Assembly: GCF_051020955.1 (NCBI RefSeq)
Contig: NW_027476382.1
Location: forward strand, 203,025-267,024
Reading direction: 5' to 3'
Source: Megalopta genalis
Lineage: Eukaryota; Arthropoda; Insecta; Hymenoptera; Halictidae
Length of the DNA stretch: 64,000 nt
The translations under genes were made by a program, and so were the position numbers. Below, piece by piece: positions 37,355 through 49,735 of this stretch (position 1 is its first letter; each line of letters starts with the position of its first letter). The notes beneath the pieces were generated by a model. It was not told where the DNA came from and ran no database searches. It saw only the letters and a list, made by a program, of their open reading frames with translations.

Positions 37355-39635
37355 TTGACTTGACGCTAAATATTGTGTCTCGCTTGGATTTGAAGCTAAC
37401 TCTTTTGTTTCGCATGCAGTTGAAGCTGAATCATGTATGTCACAAGTATTTGAAGCAAAAACATTTGTTTCGCATGGATTATGAAGCTAAGCCTTCTACT
37501 TCGCATTGATTTGAATCCAAATCATGTGTTCCGCTTGGATTTGAAGCTAACTCGTTTGTTTCCCATGCAGTTGAAGCTAAATCATGTATATCACAAGTAT
37601 TTGAAGCTAAACCATTTGTTTCGCATGCAGTTGAATCTAAATCATGTATATCACAAGTATTTCAAGCTAAACCATTTGATTCCCATGGATTTGAAGCTAA
37701 GACTTCTACTTCGCATTGATATGGATCTACACCATATGTTTCGCATGGATTTAAAGCTAACACGTTTTTTTCGCCTGCATTTGAATCTAAATCATGTATG
37801 TTAAAAATATTTGAAGTTAAACCATTTGTTTCGCTTCGATTTGAAGCTAAGCCTTCTGGTTCGCATTGATATGGACCTAAATCATATGTTTCCCATAGAT
37901 TTAAAGCTAACTCGAATGTTTCGCCTGCATTTGATGCATTATATCACTTGTATCGCAATTATCTGAAGATAAATCATTTGTTTCTCATGTATTTGAAGCT
38001 AAGCGTTCTATTTCGCATTGATTAGAAACTAAATCATCTGTTTCGCTTGGATTTGAAGCTAACTCGTTTGTTTCGCCTGCAGCTGAAACTAAATCATGTA
38101 TATCACAAGTATTTGAAGCAAAACCATTTGATTCGCATTGATTTTAAACTAAGCCTTCTACTTCGCATTGATTTGAAGCTAAATCATGTGTTTCGCATTG
38201 ATTTGAAGCTGAATCATGTGTTTCGCCTGCATTTGAAATAAACATCACTCATATTCGCAAGCATTTGAAGATCAATCATTCGTTTCGCATGGATTTGAAG
38301 CTAAGCCTTCTACTGCATATTGATTTGAAGCTGAATCATGTGTTTCGCATGGATTTGAAACTAACTCGTTTGTTTCGCCTGCATTTGAAATAAATATCAC
38401 TCATATTCGCAAGCATTTGAAGATCAATCATTCGTTTCGCATGGATTTGAAGCTAAGCCTTCTACTTCGCTCTGATTTGAAGCTAAGTCATGTGTTTCGC
38501 TAGAATTTGAAGCTAACTCGTTTGTTTGGCATGCCGTTGAATCTAAATCATGTATATCACAAGTATTTGAAGCTAAACCATTTGTTTCGCATGGATTCGA
38601 AAGGTAAGACTTCTACTTCTCCTTGATTTGAAGCTAAATTATGTGTTTTGTATGGATTTGAAGCTAACTCGTTTGTTTCGCATGCAGTTGAATCTAAATC
38701 ATGTATATCACAAGTATTTCAAGCTAAAACATTTGATTCGCATGGATTAGTGACTATGCCTTCTACTTCGCATTGATTTGAAGCTGAATCATGTGTTTCG
38801 CTTGAATTTGAAGTTAACACGTTTGATTCGCCTGCATTTGAAGCTAAATCATGTATGTTGCAAGTATTTGAAGCTCAACCATTTGATTCGCATGAATATT
38901 AAGCTAAACCATATGTTTCGCATGAGTATTAAGCTAAACCATTTGTATCGCTTGAATTTGATGCTATATCATGTGTTTCTCTAGGATTTGAAGCTATCTC
39001 GTTTGTTTGGCATGCAGTTGTAGCTAAATCATGTATATCACAAGTACTTGAAGCTAAACCATTAGATTCGCACGGATTTGAAGCTAAGCCTTCTACTTCG
39101 CATTGACTTGACGCTAAATATTGTGTCTCGCTTGGATTTGAAGCTAACTCTTTTGTTACGCATGCAGTTGAAGCTGAATCATGTATGTCACAAGTATTTG
39201 AAGCAAAAACATTTGTTTCGCATGGATTATGAAGCTAAGCCTTCTACTTCGCATTGATTTGAATCCAAATCATGTGTTCCGCTTGGATTTGAAGCTAACT
39301 CGTTTGTTTCCCATGCAGTTGAAGCTAAATCATGTATATCACAAGTATTTGAAGCTAAACCATTTGTTTCGCATGCAGTTGAATCTAAATCATGTATATC
39401 ACAAGTATTTCAAGCTAAACCATTTGATTCCCATGGATTTGAAGCTAAGACTTCTACTTCGCATTGATATGGATCTACACCACATGTTTCGCATGGATTT
39501 AAAGCTAACACGTTTTTTTCGCCTGCATTTGAATCTAAATCATGTATGTTAGAAATATTTGAAGTTAAACCATTTGTTTCGCTTCGATTTGAAGCTAAGC
39601 CTTCTGGTTCGCATTGATATGGACCCAAATCATAT
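37355..39635 (+). repeat. Copy of 26,885-29,165 (offset 10,470)
   Basis: The right-hand copy lacks 150 bp (about 26,735-26,885, one whole higher-order repeat), so the offset changes from 10,620 to 10,470 near 37,355. From there to about 39,635 it follows the type-a lineage, including CACATGTTTCG near 39,481 and GAATCTAAATC near 39,531. Confidence 0.85.
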
Positions 39636-41018
39636 GTTTCCCATGGATTTAAAGCTAACTCGAATGTTTCGCCTGCATTTGAAGCTATATCACTTATATC
39701 GCAATTATCTGAAGATAAATCATTTGTTTCTCATGTATTTGAAGCTAAGCGTTCTATTTCGCATTGATTTGAAACTAAATCATCTGTTTCGCTTGGATTT
39801 GAAGCTAACTCGTTTGTTTCGCCTGCAGCTGAAACTAAATCATGTATATCACAAGTATTTGAAGCTAAACCATTTGATTCGCATTGATTTTAAAATAAGC
39901 CTTCTACTTCGCATTAATTTGAAGCTAAATCATGTGTTTTGCTTGGATTTGAAGCTAACGCGTTTGTTTCGCCTGCATTTGACGACATATCATGTATATC
40001 ACAAGTATCTGAACCTAAACCATCTGTTTCGCATGGATTTCAAGCTAAGGCTTCTACTTCGCATTGATTTGATGCTAAATCATGCGTTTCAAATGGATTT
40101 GAATCTAACTCGATTGTTTCGCGTGCATTTCAAGCTATATCACTTATATCGCCATTATCTGATAATAAATCATTTGATTCTCATGTATTTGAAGCTAAGC
40201 CTTCTACTTCGCATGATTTGAAGCTAAATCATGTATATCACAAGTATTTCAAGCTGAACCATTTGTTTCGCATGAATATTAAGCTAAACCATGTGTTTCG
40301 CTTGAATTTGATGCTGAATCATGTGTTTCTCTAGGATTTGAAGCTAACTCGTTTGTTTGGCATGCATTTGAAGCTAAATCATGTATATTGCAAGTATTTG
40401 AAGCTCAACCATTTGATTCGCATGAATATTAAGCTAAACCATATGTTTCGCATGAGTATTAAGCTAAACCATTTGTATCGCTTGAATTTGATGCTAAATC
40501 ATGTGTTTCTGTAGGATTTGAAGCTAACTCGTTTGTTTGGCATGCAGTTGTAGCTAAATCATGTTTATCACAATTACCTGAAGCTAAACCATTAGATTCG
40601 CATGGATTTGAAGCTAAGCCTTCTACTGCACATTGATTTGAAGCTGAATCATGTTTTTCGCATGGATTTGAAACTAACTCGTTCGTTTCGCATGCAGTTG
40701 AAGCTAAATCATGTATATCACAAGCATTTGAAGATAAACCATACCTTTCGCATGGATTTGAAACTAAGCATTCTACTTCGCATTTATTTGAAGCTAAATC
40801 ATGTGTTTCGCATTGATTTGAAGCTGAATCATGTGTTTCGCTTGAATTTGAAGCTAACACGTTTGTTTCGCATGCAGTTGAAGCTAAATCATGTATATCG
40901 TAGGTATTTGAAGCTAAACCATTTGATTCGCATGGATTTGAAGCTAAGCCTTCTACTGCACATTGATTTGAAGCTGAATCATGTGTTTCGCATGGATTTG
41001 AAACTAACTCGTTTGTTT
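38224..41018 (+). repeat. 2,795-bp unit, copy 5 (type a/b hybrid)
   Basis: The left part has type-a bases (CACATGTTTCG near 39,481, GAATCTAAATC near 39,531). The right part has type-b bases (AAGCGTTC near 39,748, ACCATTTG near 40,258, CATGTTTATC near 40,561). The switch lies between about 39,540 and 39,750. This is what an unequal exchange or gene conversion between a type-a and a type-b unit would leave. Confidence 0.85.
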
Positions 41019-44000
41019 CGCCTGCTTTTGAAATAAACATCACTCATATTCGCAAGCATTTGAAGATCAATCATTCGTTTCGCATGGATTTGAAGCTAAG
41101 CCTTCTACTGCATATTGATTTGAAGCTGAATCATGTGTTTCGCATGGATTTGAAACTAACTCGTTTGTTTCGCCTGCATTTGAAATAAATATCACTCATA
41201 TTCGCAAGCATTTGAAGATCAATCATTCGTTTCGCATGGATTTGAAGCTAAGCCTTCTACTTCGCTCTGATTTGAAGCTAAGTCATGTGTTTCGCTAGAA
41301 TTTGAAGCTAACTCGTTTGTTTGGCATGCCGTTGAATCTAAATCATGTATATCACAAGTATTTGAAGCTCTACCATTTGTTTCGCATGGATTCGAAAGGT
41401 AAGACTTCTACTTCTCCTTGATTTGAAGCTAAATTATGTGTTTTGTATGGATTTGAAGCTAACTCGTTTGTTTCGCATGCAGTTGAATCTAAATCATGTA
41501 TATCACAAGTATTTCAAGCTAAAACATTTGATTCGCATGGATTAGTAACTATGCCTTCTACTTCGCATTGATTTGAAGCTGAATCATGTGTTTCGCTTGA
41601 ATTTGAAGTTAACACGTTTGATTCGCCTGCATTTGAAGCTAAATCATGTATATTGCAAGTATTTGAAGCTCAACCATTTGATTCGCATGAATATTAAGCT
41701 AAACCATATGTTTCGCATGAGTATTAAGCTAAACCATTTGTATCGCTTGAATTTGATGCTATATCATGTGTTTCTCTAGGATATGAAGCTATCTCGTTTG
41801 TTTGGCATGCAGTTGTAGCTAAATCATGTATATCACAAGTACTTGAAGCTAAACCATTAGATTCGCATGGATTTGAAGCTAAGCCTTCTACTGCACATTG
41901 ATTTGAAGCTGAACCATGTTTTTCGCATGGATTAGAAATTAACTCGTTTGTTTGGCATGAAGTTGAAGCTAAGTCATGTATATTACAAGTATTTCAAGCT
42001 AAAACATTTGATTCGCATGGATTAGTAACTATGCCTTCTACTTCGCATTGATTTGAAGCTGAATCATGTGTTTCGCTTGAATTTGAAGTTAACACGTTTG
42101 TTTCGCATGCAGTTGAAGCTAAATCATGTATATCGTAGGTATTTGAAGCTAAACTATTTGATACGCATGGATTTGAAGCTAAGCCTTCTACTGCACATTG
42201 ATTTGAAGCTGAATCATGTGTTTCGCATGGATTTGAGACTAACTCGTTTGTTTCGCCTGCATTTGAAATAAATATCACTCATATTCGCAAGCATTTGAAG
42301 ATCAATCATTCTTTTCGCATGGATTTGAAGCTAAGCCTTCTACTTCGCATTTATTAGAAGCTAAACCATTTGTTTCGCGTTGATTTGAATCTAAGTCTTC
42401 TACTTCGCATTGATTTGAAGTTAAATCATATGTTTCGCATGGATTTGAAGCTAACTCGTTTGTTTCGCATGCTGTTGAATCAAAATCATGTATATCACAA
42501 GTATTTCAAGCTAAAGCATTTGTTTGGCATTGATTCGAAGATAACCATCCTACTTCGCATTGATTTGAAGCCAAATCATGTGTTTCGCATGCAATTGAAG
42601 CAAACTCGTTTGTTCCGCTTGCAGTTGAAGCTAAATCATGTATATCACAAGTATTTGAAGCTGAACCATTTGTTTCGCATGGATTCGAAGATATGACTTC
42701 TACTGATCATTGATTTGGAGCTAAATTATGTGTTTCGCATGGATTTGAAGCTAACTCGTTTGTTTCGCATGCTGTTGAATCTAAATCATGTATACCAAAA
42801 GTATTTCAAGCTAAAGCATTTGTTTGACATTGATTCGAAGATAACCATCCTACTTCGCATTGATTTGAAGCCAAATCATGTGTTTCGCATGGATGTGAAA
42901 CTAACTCGTTTGTTCCGCATGCAGTTGAAGCTAAATCATGTATATCAAAAGTATTTGAAGCTAAACCATTTGATTCCCATGGATTTGAAACTAAGCCTTC
43001 TACATCGCATTGATTTGAAGTTAAATCATATGTTTCGCATGGGTTTGAAGCTAACTCGTTTGTTTCGTAAGCACTTGAATCTAAATCATGTATATAACAA
43101 GGATTTGAAGCTAAACCATTTGTGTCGCATGGATTCGAAGATCAGCCTTCTATTTCGCATTAATTTGAAGCTGAATCATTTCTTTCGCTTGAATTTGAAG
43201 CTCACACGTTTGTTTCGCCTGCATTTGAAGCTATATCACTCATATTCGCAAGCATTTGAATATCAATCATTCGTTTCGCATGGATTTGAAGCTGAGCCTT
43301 CTACTTCGCACTGACTTGAAGCTAAATCATGTGTTGCGCTTGGATTTGAAGCTCACACGTTTGTTACGCCTGCATTTGAAGCTATATCACTCATATTCGC
43401 AAGCATTTGAAGTTCAATCATACGTTTCGCATGGATTTGAAGCTCAGCTTTCTACTTCGCATTGATTTGAAACTGAATCGTGTGTTTCGCTTGAATTTGA
43501 AGTTAACACGTTTGTTTCGCATGCGGTTGAAGCTAAATCATGTATATCACAAGTATTTGAAGCTGAACCATTTGTTTCGCATTCATGTGAAGCAAAGCCT
43601 TCTACTTCGCATTGATTTGAAGGTAAATCATGTGTTTCGCATGGATTTGAAACTAACTCGTTTGTTTCGCATGCAGTTGAAGCTAAATCATGTATATCAC
43701 AAGTATTCGAAGCTAAACCATTTGTATCGCATGGATTTGCAGCTAAGCCTTCTAGTGCGCATTGATTCGAAGCTAAATCATGTGTTTTGCATGGATTTGA
43801 AGCTAACTCGATTGTTTTGCCTTCCTTCTACTTCGCATTGATTTGAAGTTTGGATTTGAAGCTAACTCGTTTGTTTCGCAATGCAGTTTATGCTAAATCA
43901 TGTATAAAACAAGTAGTTGAAGCTAAACCATTTGTTTCGCATGCATTTGAAGCTAAGTCTTCTACTCTGCATGAAATTGAAGCTAAATCATGTGTTACGC

Positions 44001-44870
44001 ATGGATTTGATGCTAACTCGTTTGTTTCGCATGCAGTTGAACCTAAAACATGTACATCACAAGTATCTGAATATAATCCATCTGTTTCGCAGGAATATGA
44101 AGCTATGAAGCTAATCCATGTGATTCGCATGAATTTGAAGCTAAATCATGTGTTTCGCTTGGATTTGAAGCTAAATCGTTTGTTTCGCATGCAGTTGAAG
44201 CTAAATCATGTATATCACAAGTATTTGAAGCTAAACAATTTGTTTCGCATGGATTTGAAGCTAAGCCTTCAACTTCGCATTGATTTGAATCTAAATCATG
44301 TGATTCGCTTGGATTTGATGCTAACTCGTATGATTCGCATGCAGTTGAATCTAAATCATGTGTACCGCATGGATTTCAAGATAACTCGTTTGTTTCGCCT
44401 GCATTTGAATCTACATCACATATATCGCAAGAATTTGAAGCTAACTCATTTGTTTCACATGGATTCGGAGCTAAGTCTTCTATTTCGCATTGATTTGAAG
44501 CTAAATCATGTGTTTCGAATGGATTTTAAGCTAACTCGTTTGTATCGCCTGCATTTGAAGCTATATCCTTTATATTCGCAAGTATTTGAAGGTCAATCAT
44601 TCGTTTCGCATGGATTTGAAGCTAAGCCTTCTACTTCTCATTGATTTGAAGCTGAATCACGTGTGTCGCATGGGTTTGAGTCTAACTCGTTTGTTCGCAT
44701 TCAGTTGTAACTAAATCATGTATAAAAGAAGTATTTGAAGCTAAACTATTCGTTTCGCATGGATTTGAAGCTAAGCCTTCTAGTTCGCATTGATTTGAAG
44801 CTTACTTGTTTGTTTCGCATGCAGTTGAAGCTAAATCGTGTATATAACAAATATTTTAAGCTAAACCATT
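39635..44870 (+). repeat. 7,675-bp-offset duplication, second copy
   Basis: This is the second copy of 31,960-37,195. Its start coincides with the a-to-b switch inside the fifth 2,795-bp unit, so that switch is the duplication breakpoint. Its end leads into a new set of units (45-49.7 kb) not seen to the left. Confidence 0.85.
41019..41865 (+). repeat. Partial 2,795-bp unit, second instance
   Basis: This is the copy of 33,344-34,190 at offset 7,675 and shares its private variants GAAGCTCTACC and CTAGGATATGAAGC. It was therefore duplicated together with its surroundings. Confidence 0.82.
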
Positions 44871-46519
44871 TGATTCGCATGGATTTGAAACTAAGCCTTC
44901 TACTTCGCATTGATTTGATGCTAAATCATGTGTATCGCATGGATTTGAAGCTAACTCGTTTGTTTAGCCTGCATTTGAAGCTATATCACTTATATCGCAA
45001 GTATATGAATCTAAATAATCTGTGTTGCATGGATTTGATGCTAATCCTTTTACTTCGCATTGATTTGAAGCTGAATCATGTGTTTCGCATGGATTAGAAG
45101 ATAATTCGTTTGTCTCGCATGCAGTTGAAGCTAAATCATGTATATAACAAGTATTTGAAGCTAATTCATTTTTGTCGCATGGATTTGAAGCTAAGCCTTC
45201 TACTTCGCATTGATTTGAAGCTAAATCATATGTTTCGCATCGATTTGAAGCTAACGGGATTGTTTCGCCTCATTTGAAGCTATATCACTTATATTCGCAG
45301 GTATTTGAAGCTAAACTATCTGTTTTGCATGTATTTGAAACTAATACTTCTATTTCGCATTGATTTGAAACTGAATCATATGTTTTGCATGGATTAGAAG
45401 CTAACTCGTTGGTTTGCCTGCATTTGAAGCTATTTCACTTATATCGCAAGTATATGAATCTAAATAATTTCGGTCGCACGGATTTGATGCTAATCCTTCT
45501 ACTTCGCATTGATTTGAAGCTAAATGATGTGTTTCGAATGGATTTTAAGATAACTCGTTTGTTTAGCATGCAGTTAAAGCTTAATCATGTATATCACAAG
45601 TATTTGAAGCTAAAACATTTGTGTCGCACCACTTGTGTGTTCCGCATGCAGTTAAAGCTAAATCATGCATATCACAAGTATTTGAAGCTGAACCATTTGA
45701 TTCTCATGAATATTAATCTAAACCATGTGTTTCGCATGAATATTAAGCTAAACCATGTGTATCGCATGAATTTGAAGCTAAATGATGTGTTTCACATGGA
45801 TTTGAAGCAAACTCGTTTGTTTCGCATGCATTTGAAGCAGTATCACTTATAATCGCAAGTATTTGAAGGTCAATCATTCGTTTCGCATGGATTTGAAGCT
45901 AACTCGTTTGTTTCACATGCAGTTGAAGCTAACTCGTTTTTTTCGCCTGCATTTGAAGGTATATCACTTATATCGCAATTATCTGAAGATAAATCATTTG
46001 TTTCTCATGTATTTGAAGTTAAATCATGGATTCGAAGATAAGCCTTCTACTTCTCATTGATTTGAAGCTAAATCATGTGTTTCGCATGGATTTGAAGCTA
46101 ACTCAATTGTTTCGTAGTGCAGTTAAAGGTAAATCATGTATATCACAAGTATTTCAAGCTAAACCATTTGTTTCGCATTGATTTGGAGCTAAGCCTTCTA
46201 CTTCGCTGGATTTCGGAGCTAAATCAAGTGTTTCGTTTGGATTTGTAGAAAACTCGTTTGTTTCGCATGCAGTTGCAGCTATATCACTTATGTTCGCAAG
46301 TATTTGAAGCTGGATCATTCGTTTCGCATGGAGTTGAAGCTAAGCCTACTATTTCGCATTGATTTCAAGCTAAATCATTGGTTTCGTTTGGATTTGAAGC
46401 TAACTCGTTTGTTTCGCATGCAGTTGAAGCTATATCACTTATGTTCGCAAGTTTTTGAAGCTAAATCATTTGTTTCGCATGGATTTGAAGCTAACTCGTT
46501 TGTTTCGCATGCAGTTGAA
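41550..46519 (+). repeat. 8,186-bp-offset duplication, first copy (5.0 kb)
   Basis: This stretch is repeated at about 49,736-54,705. It includes the truncated-unit scar near 43,819 and the CGCACCACTTGTGTGTTCCG scar near 45,625. The left edge lies in a class E unit (CCTTCTACTTCGCATTG), which is a favourable place for misaligned exchange because the unit occurs throughout the array. Confidence 0.87.
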
Positions 46520-49500
46520 TCTATATCTTGTATATCACAAGTATTTGAAGCAAAACCATTTGTTTCGCATGGATTTGAATCTAAGTCTTCTATTTCGCAT
46601 TGATTTGAAGCTAAATCATGTTTTTCGCATGGATTTGAAGCTAACTCGTTTGTTTCGCATGCAGTTGAAGCTATATCACTTATGTTCGCAAGTATTTGAA
46701 GCTAAATCATTTGTTTCGCATGGATTTGAAGCTAAGCCTTCTACTTCGGATTGATTTGAAGCTAAATCATGTGTTTCGCATGGATTTGAAGCTAACTCGT
46801 TTGTTTCACATGCAGTTGAAGCTGAATCTTGTATATCACAAGTACTTGAAGCTAAACCATTTGATTCGCATGGATTTGAAACTAAGCCTTCTACTTCGCA
46901 TTGATTTGAAGCTAAATCATGTGTTTGGCATGGATTTGAATCTAACTCGTTTATATCGCATGCATTTGATGCTAAATCATGTATATCACAAGTATTTGGA
47001 GCTGAAACACTTGTTTCGCACGAATATTAAGCTAAACCATGTGTTTCGAATGAATTTGAATCTAAATCATGTGTTTCGCATGGATTTGAAGCTATCTCGT
47101 TTGTTTCGTAAGCACTTGAAGCTGAATCATGTATAAAACAAGAATTTGAAGCTAAACCATCTGTTTCGCGTGGAATTGAAGCTAAGCCTTCCACTTCGCA
47201 TTGATTTGAAGCTAAATCATGTTTTTCGCTTGGATTTAAAGCTAACTCGTTTGTTTCGCATGCAGTTGAAGATATATCATGTATATCACAAGTATTTGAA
47301 GCTAAACCATTTGTTTCGCATGAATATTAAGCTAAACCATGTGTTTCGAATGAATTTGTATCTAAATATTGTGTTTCGCATGGATTTGAAGTAATCTCGT
47401 TTGTTTCGTATGCAATTGAAGCTAAATCATGTATAAGACAAGAATTTGAAGCTGAACCATCTGTTTCGCGTGGATTTGAAGCCAAGCCTTCCACATCGCA
47501 TTGATTTGAAGCTAAATCATGTGTTTTGCTTGGATTTGAAGCTATCTCGTTTGTTTCGATGCAGTTGAAGATAAATCATGTATATCACAAGTATTTGGTG
47601 CTGAACCACTTGTTTCGCACGAATATTAAGCTAAACCATGTGTTTCGAATGAATTTGAAGCTAAATCATGTGTTTCGCATGGATTTGAAGCTAATTCGTT
47701 TGTAACGCATGCAGTTGAATCTAAATCATGTATATCACAAGTATTTGGAGCTGAACTATTTGTTTCGCATGAATATTAAGCTAAAACATGTGTTTCGAAT
47801 GATCTTGAATCTAAATCATGTGTTTCGCATGTATTTGAAGCTATCTCGTTTGTTTCGTTATGCAGTTGAAGCTCAATCATGTATAAAACAAGAACTTGAA
47901 GCTAAAACATCTGTGTCGCGTGGAATTGAAGATAAGTCTTCCACTTCGCATTGATTTGAAGCTAAATCATGTGTTTCGCTTGGATTTAAAGCTAACTCGT
48001 TTGTTTCGCCTGCATTTGAATCTAATTCATGTATATCAAAAGTATTTGAAGCTGAACCATTTGTTTTGCATGAATATTAAGCAAAACCATGTGTTTCGAA
48101 CGTATTTGAAGCTGAATCTTGTGTTTCGTTTGGATTTGAAACTAACTCGATTGTTTCGGCTGCATTTGAAGCTAAATCATGTATAACACAAGTATTTGAA
48201 GCTAATGCAGTTGATTCGCATGGATTTGAAGCTAAGCCTTCTACTTCGCATTGATTTGAAGCTAGATCATATGTTTCTCTTGGATTTGAAGCTAAGTCGT
48301 TTGTTTCTCGTGCAGTTGAAGATAAATCATGTATATAACAAGTATTTGAAGCTAAACCATTTGATTCGCATGGATTTGGAGCTAAGCCTTCTACTTCGCA
48401 TTTATTTGATGCTAAATCACGTGTTTCGTATTGCTTTGATGATAACTCGTTTGTTTCGCCTGCATTTGAACCAATATCACTTATATTCGCCAGTATTTGA
48501 AGATAAATCATTCGTTTCGCGTGGATTTGAAGCTAAGCTTTCCACATCGCATTGATTTGAAGCTAAATCATGTGTTTTGTTTGGATTTTAAGCTATCTCG
48601 TTTGTTTCGATGCAGTTGAAGATAAATCATGTATAAAACAAGAATTTGAAGCTAAACCATCTGTTTCGCGTGGATTTGAAGTTAAGCCTTCTACTTCGCA
48701 TTGATTTGAAACTAAATCATGTGTTTCGCATGGATTTGAATCTAAGTCTTCTATTTCGCATTGATTTGAAGCTAAATCATGTGTTTCGCATGGATTTGAA
48801 GCTAACTCGTTTGTTTCGCATGCAGTTGAAGCTATATCACTTATGTTCGCAAGTATTTGAAGCTAAATCATTTGTTTCGCATGGATTTGAAGCTAAGCCT
48901 TCTACTTCGCATTGATTTGAAGCTAAATCATGTATTTGGCATGGATTTGAAAATAACTCGTTTGTTTCGCATGCAGTTGTAGCTAAATCATGTGTATCAC
49001 AAGTATTTGAAGCTAAACCATTTGTTTCGAATGGATTTGATGCTAATCCTTCTACTTCGCTTTGATTTGAATTTAAATCATGTGTTTCGCATGGATTTGA
49101 AGATAACTCGATTGTTTACCATGCAGTTGAATCTATATCACTTATAGTCGCAAGTATTTGAAGCTCATCAATTTGTTTCGCATGGATTCGAAGATAAGCC
49201 TTCTACTTCTCATTGATTTGAAGCTAAATCATGTGTTTCGCATGGATTTGAAGCTAAATCATGCGTTTCGCATGGATTTGAAGCTAAATCATGCGTTTCG
49301 CATGGATTTGAAGCTAACTCGTTTGTTTCGCATGGATTTGAAGACAACTTGTTTGTTTCGCATGCAGTTGAAGCTATATCACTTATATTCGCAAGTATTT
49401 GAAGCCAAAACATTCTGTTCGCATGGATTCGAAGATAAGCCTTCTACTTCGCATAGATTGGAAGCTAAATCATGTGTTTCGGATGGATTTGAATCTAACT

Positions 49501-49735
49501 CGTTTATATCGCATGCATTTGATGCTAAATCATGTATACCACAACTATTTGGAGCTGAAACACTTGTTTCGCACGAATATTAAGCTAAACCATGTGTTTC
49601 GAACGTATTTGAAGCTGAATCTTGTGTTTCGTTTGGATTTGAAACTAACTCGATTGTTTCGGCTGCATTTGAAGCTAAATCATGTATAACACAAGTATTT
49701 GAAGCTAATGCAGTTGATTCGCATGGATTTGAAGC
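44870..49735 (+). repeat. Array stretch with distinct local variants
   Basis: This is ordinary 30-bp array. It contains runs of D/A-type units, several 31-bp units (46,275, 46,426, 46,666, 48,827) and a short run near 49,218-49,310 where the class A unit is repeated three to four times in a row (ATCATGTG or ATCATGCG, TTTCGCATGG). Positions 46,640-48,747 recur at the right end of the window (offset 15,253), and 48,077-48,240 recurs at 49,580-49,743 (offset 1,503). No gene is seen. Confidence 0.8.
45625..45650 (+). repeat. CACCACTTGTGTG deletion scar
   Basis: A unit starting ACATTTGTGTCGCACC is fused to ACTTGTGTGTTCCGCATGC, leaving a joint shorter than 30 bp with the small palindrome-like CACCACTTGTGTG. 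The scar recurs near 53,811, 57,643 and 61,361. All four lie in segments traced to one lineage by other markers. Confidence 0.8.

Noticed and set aside
40459..41043. Minus-strand 194-codon ORFs as a protein family
   Set aside because: The five copies are explained by segmental duplication of the array. The frame ends at TAA in the GAATATTAAGCT unit, with no start context or domain. It is kept as a finding only for the possible coding ancestry.
45625..45650. CACCACTTGTGTG as a hairpin or mobile-element end
   Set aside because: The self-complementarity is short, no target-site duplication or second end is visible, and the sequence is explained as a deletion joint between two units that spread by duplication.
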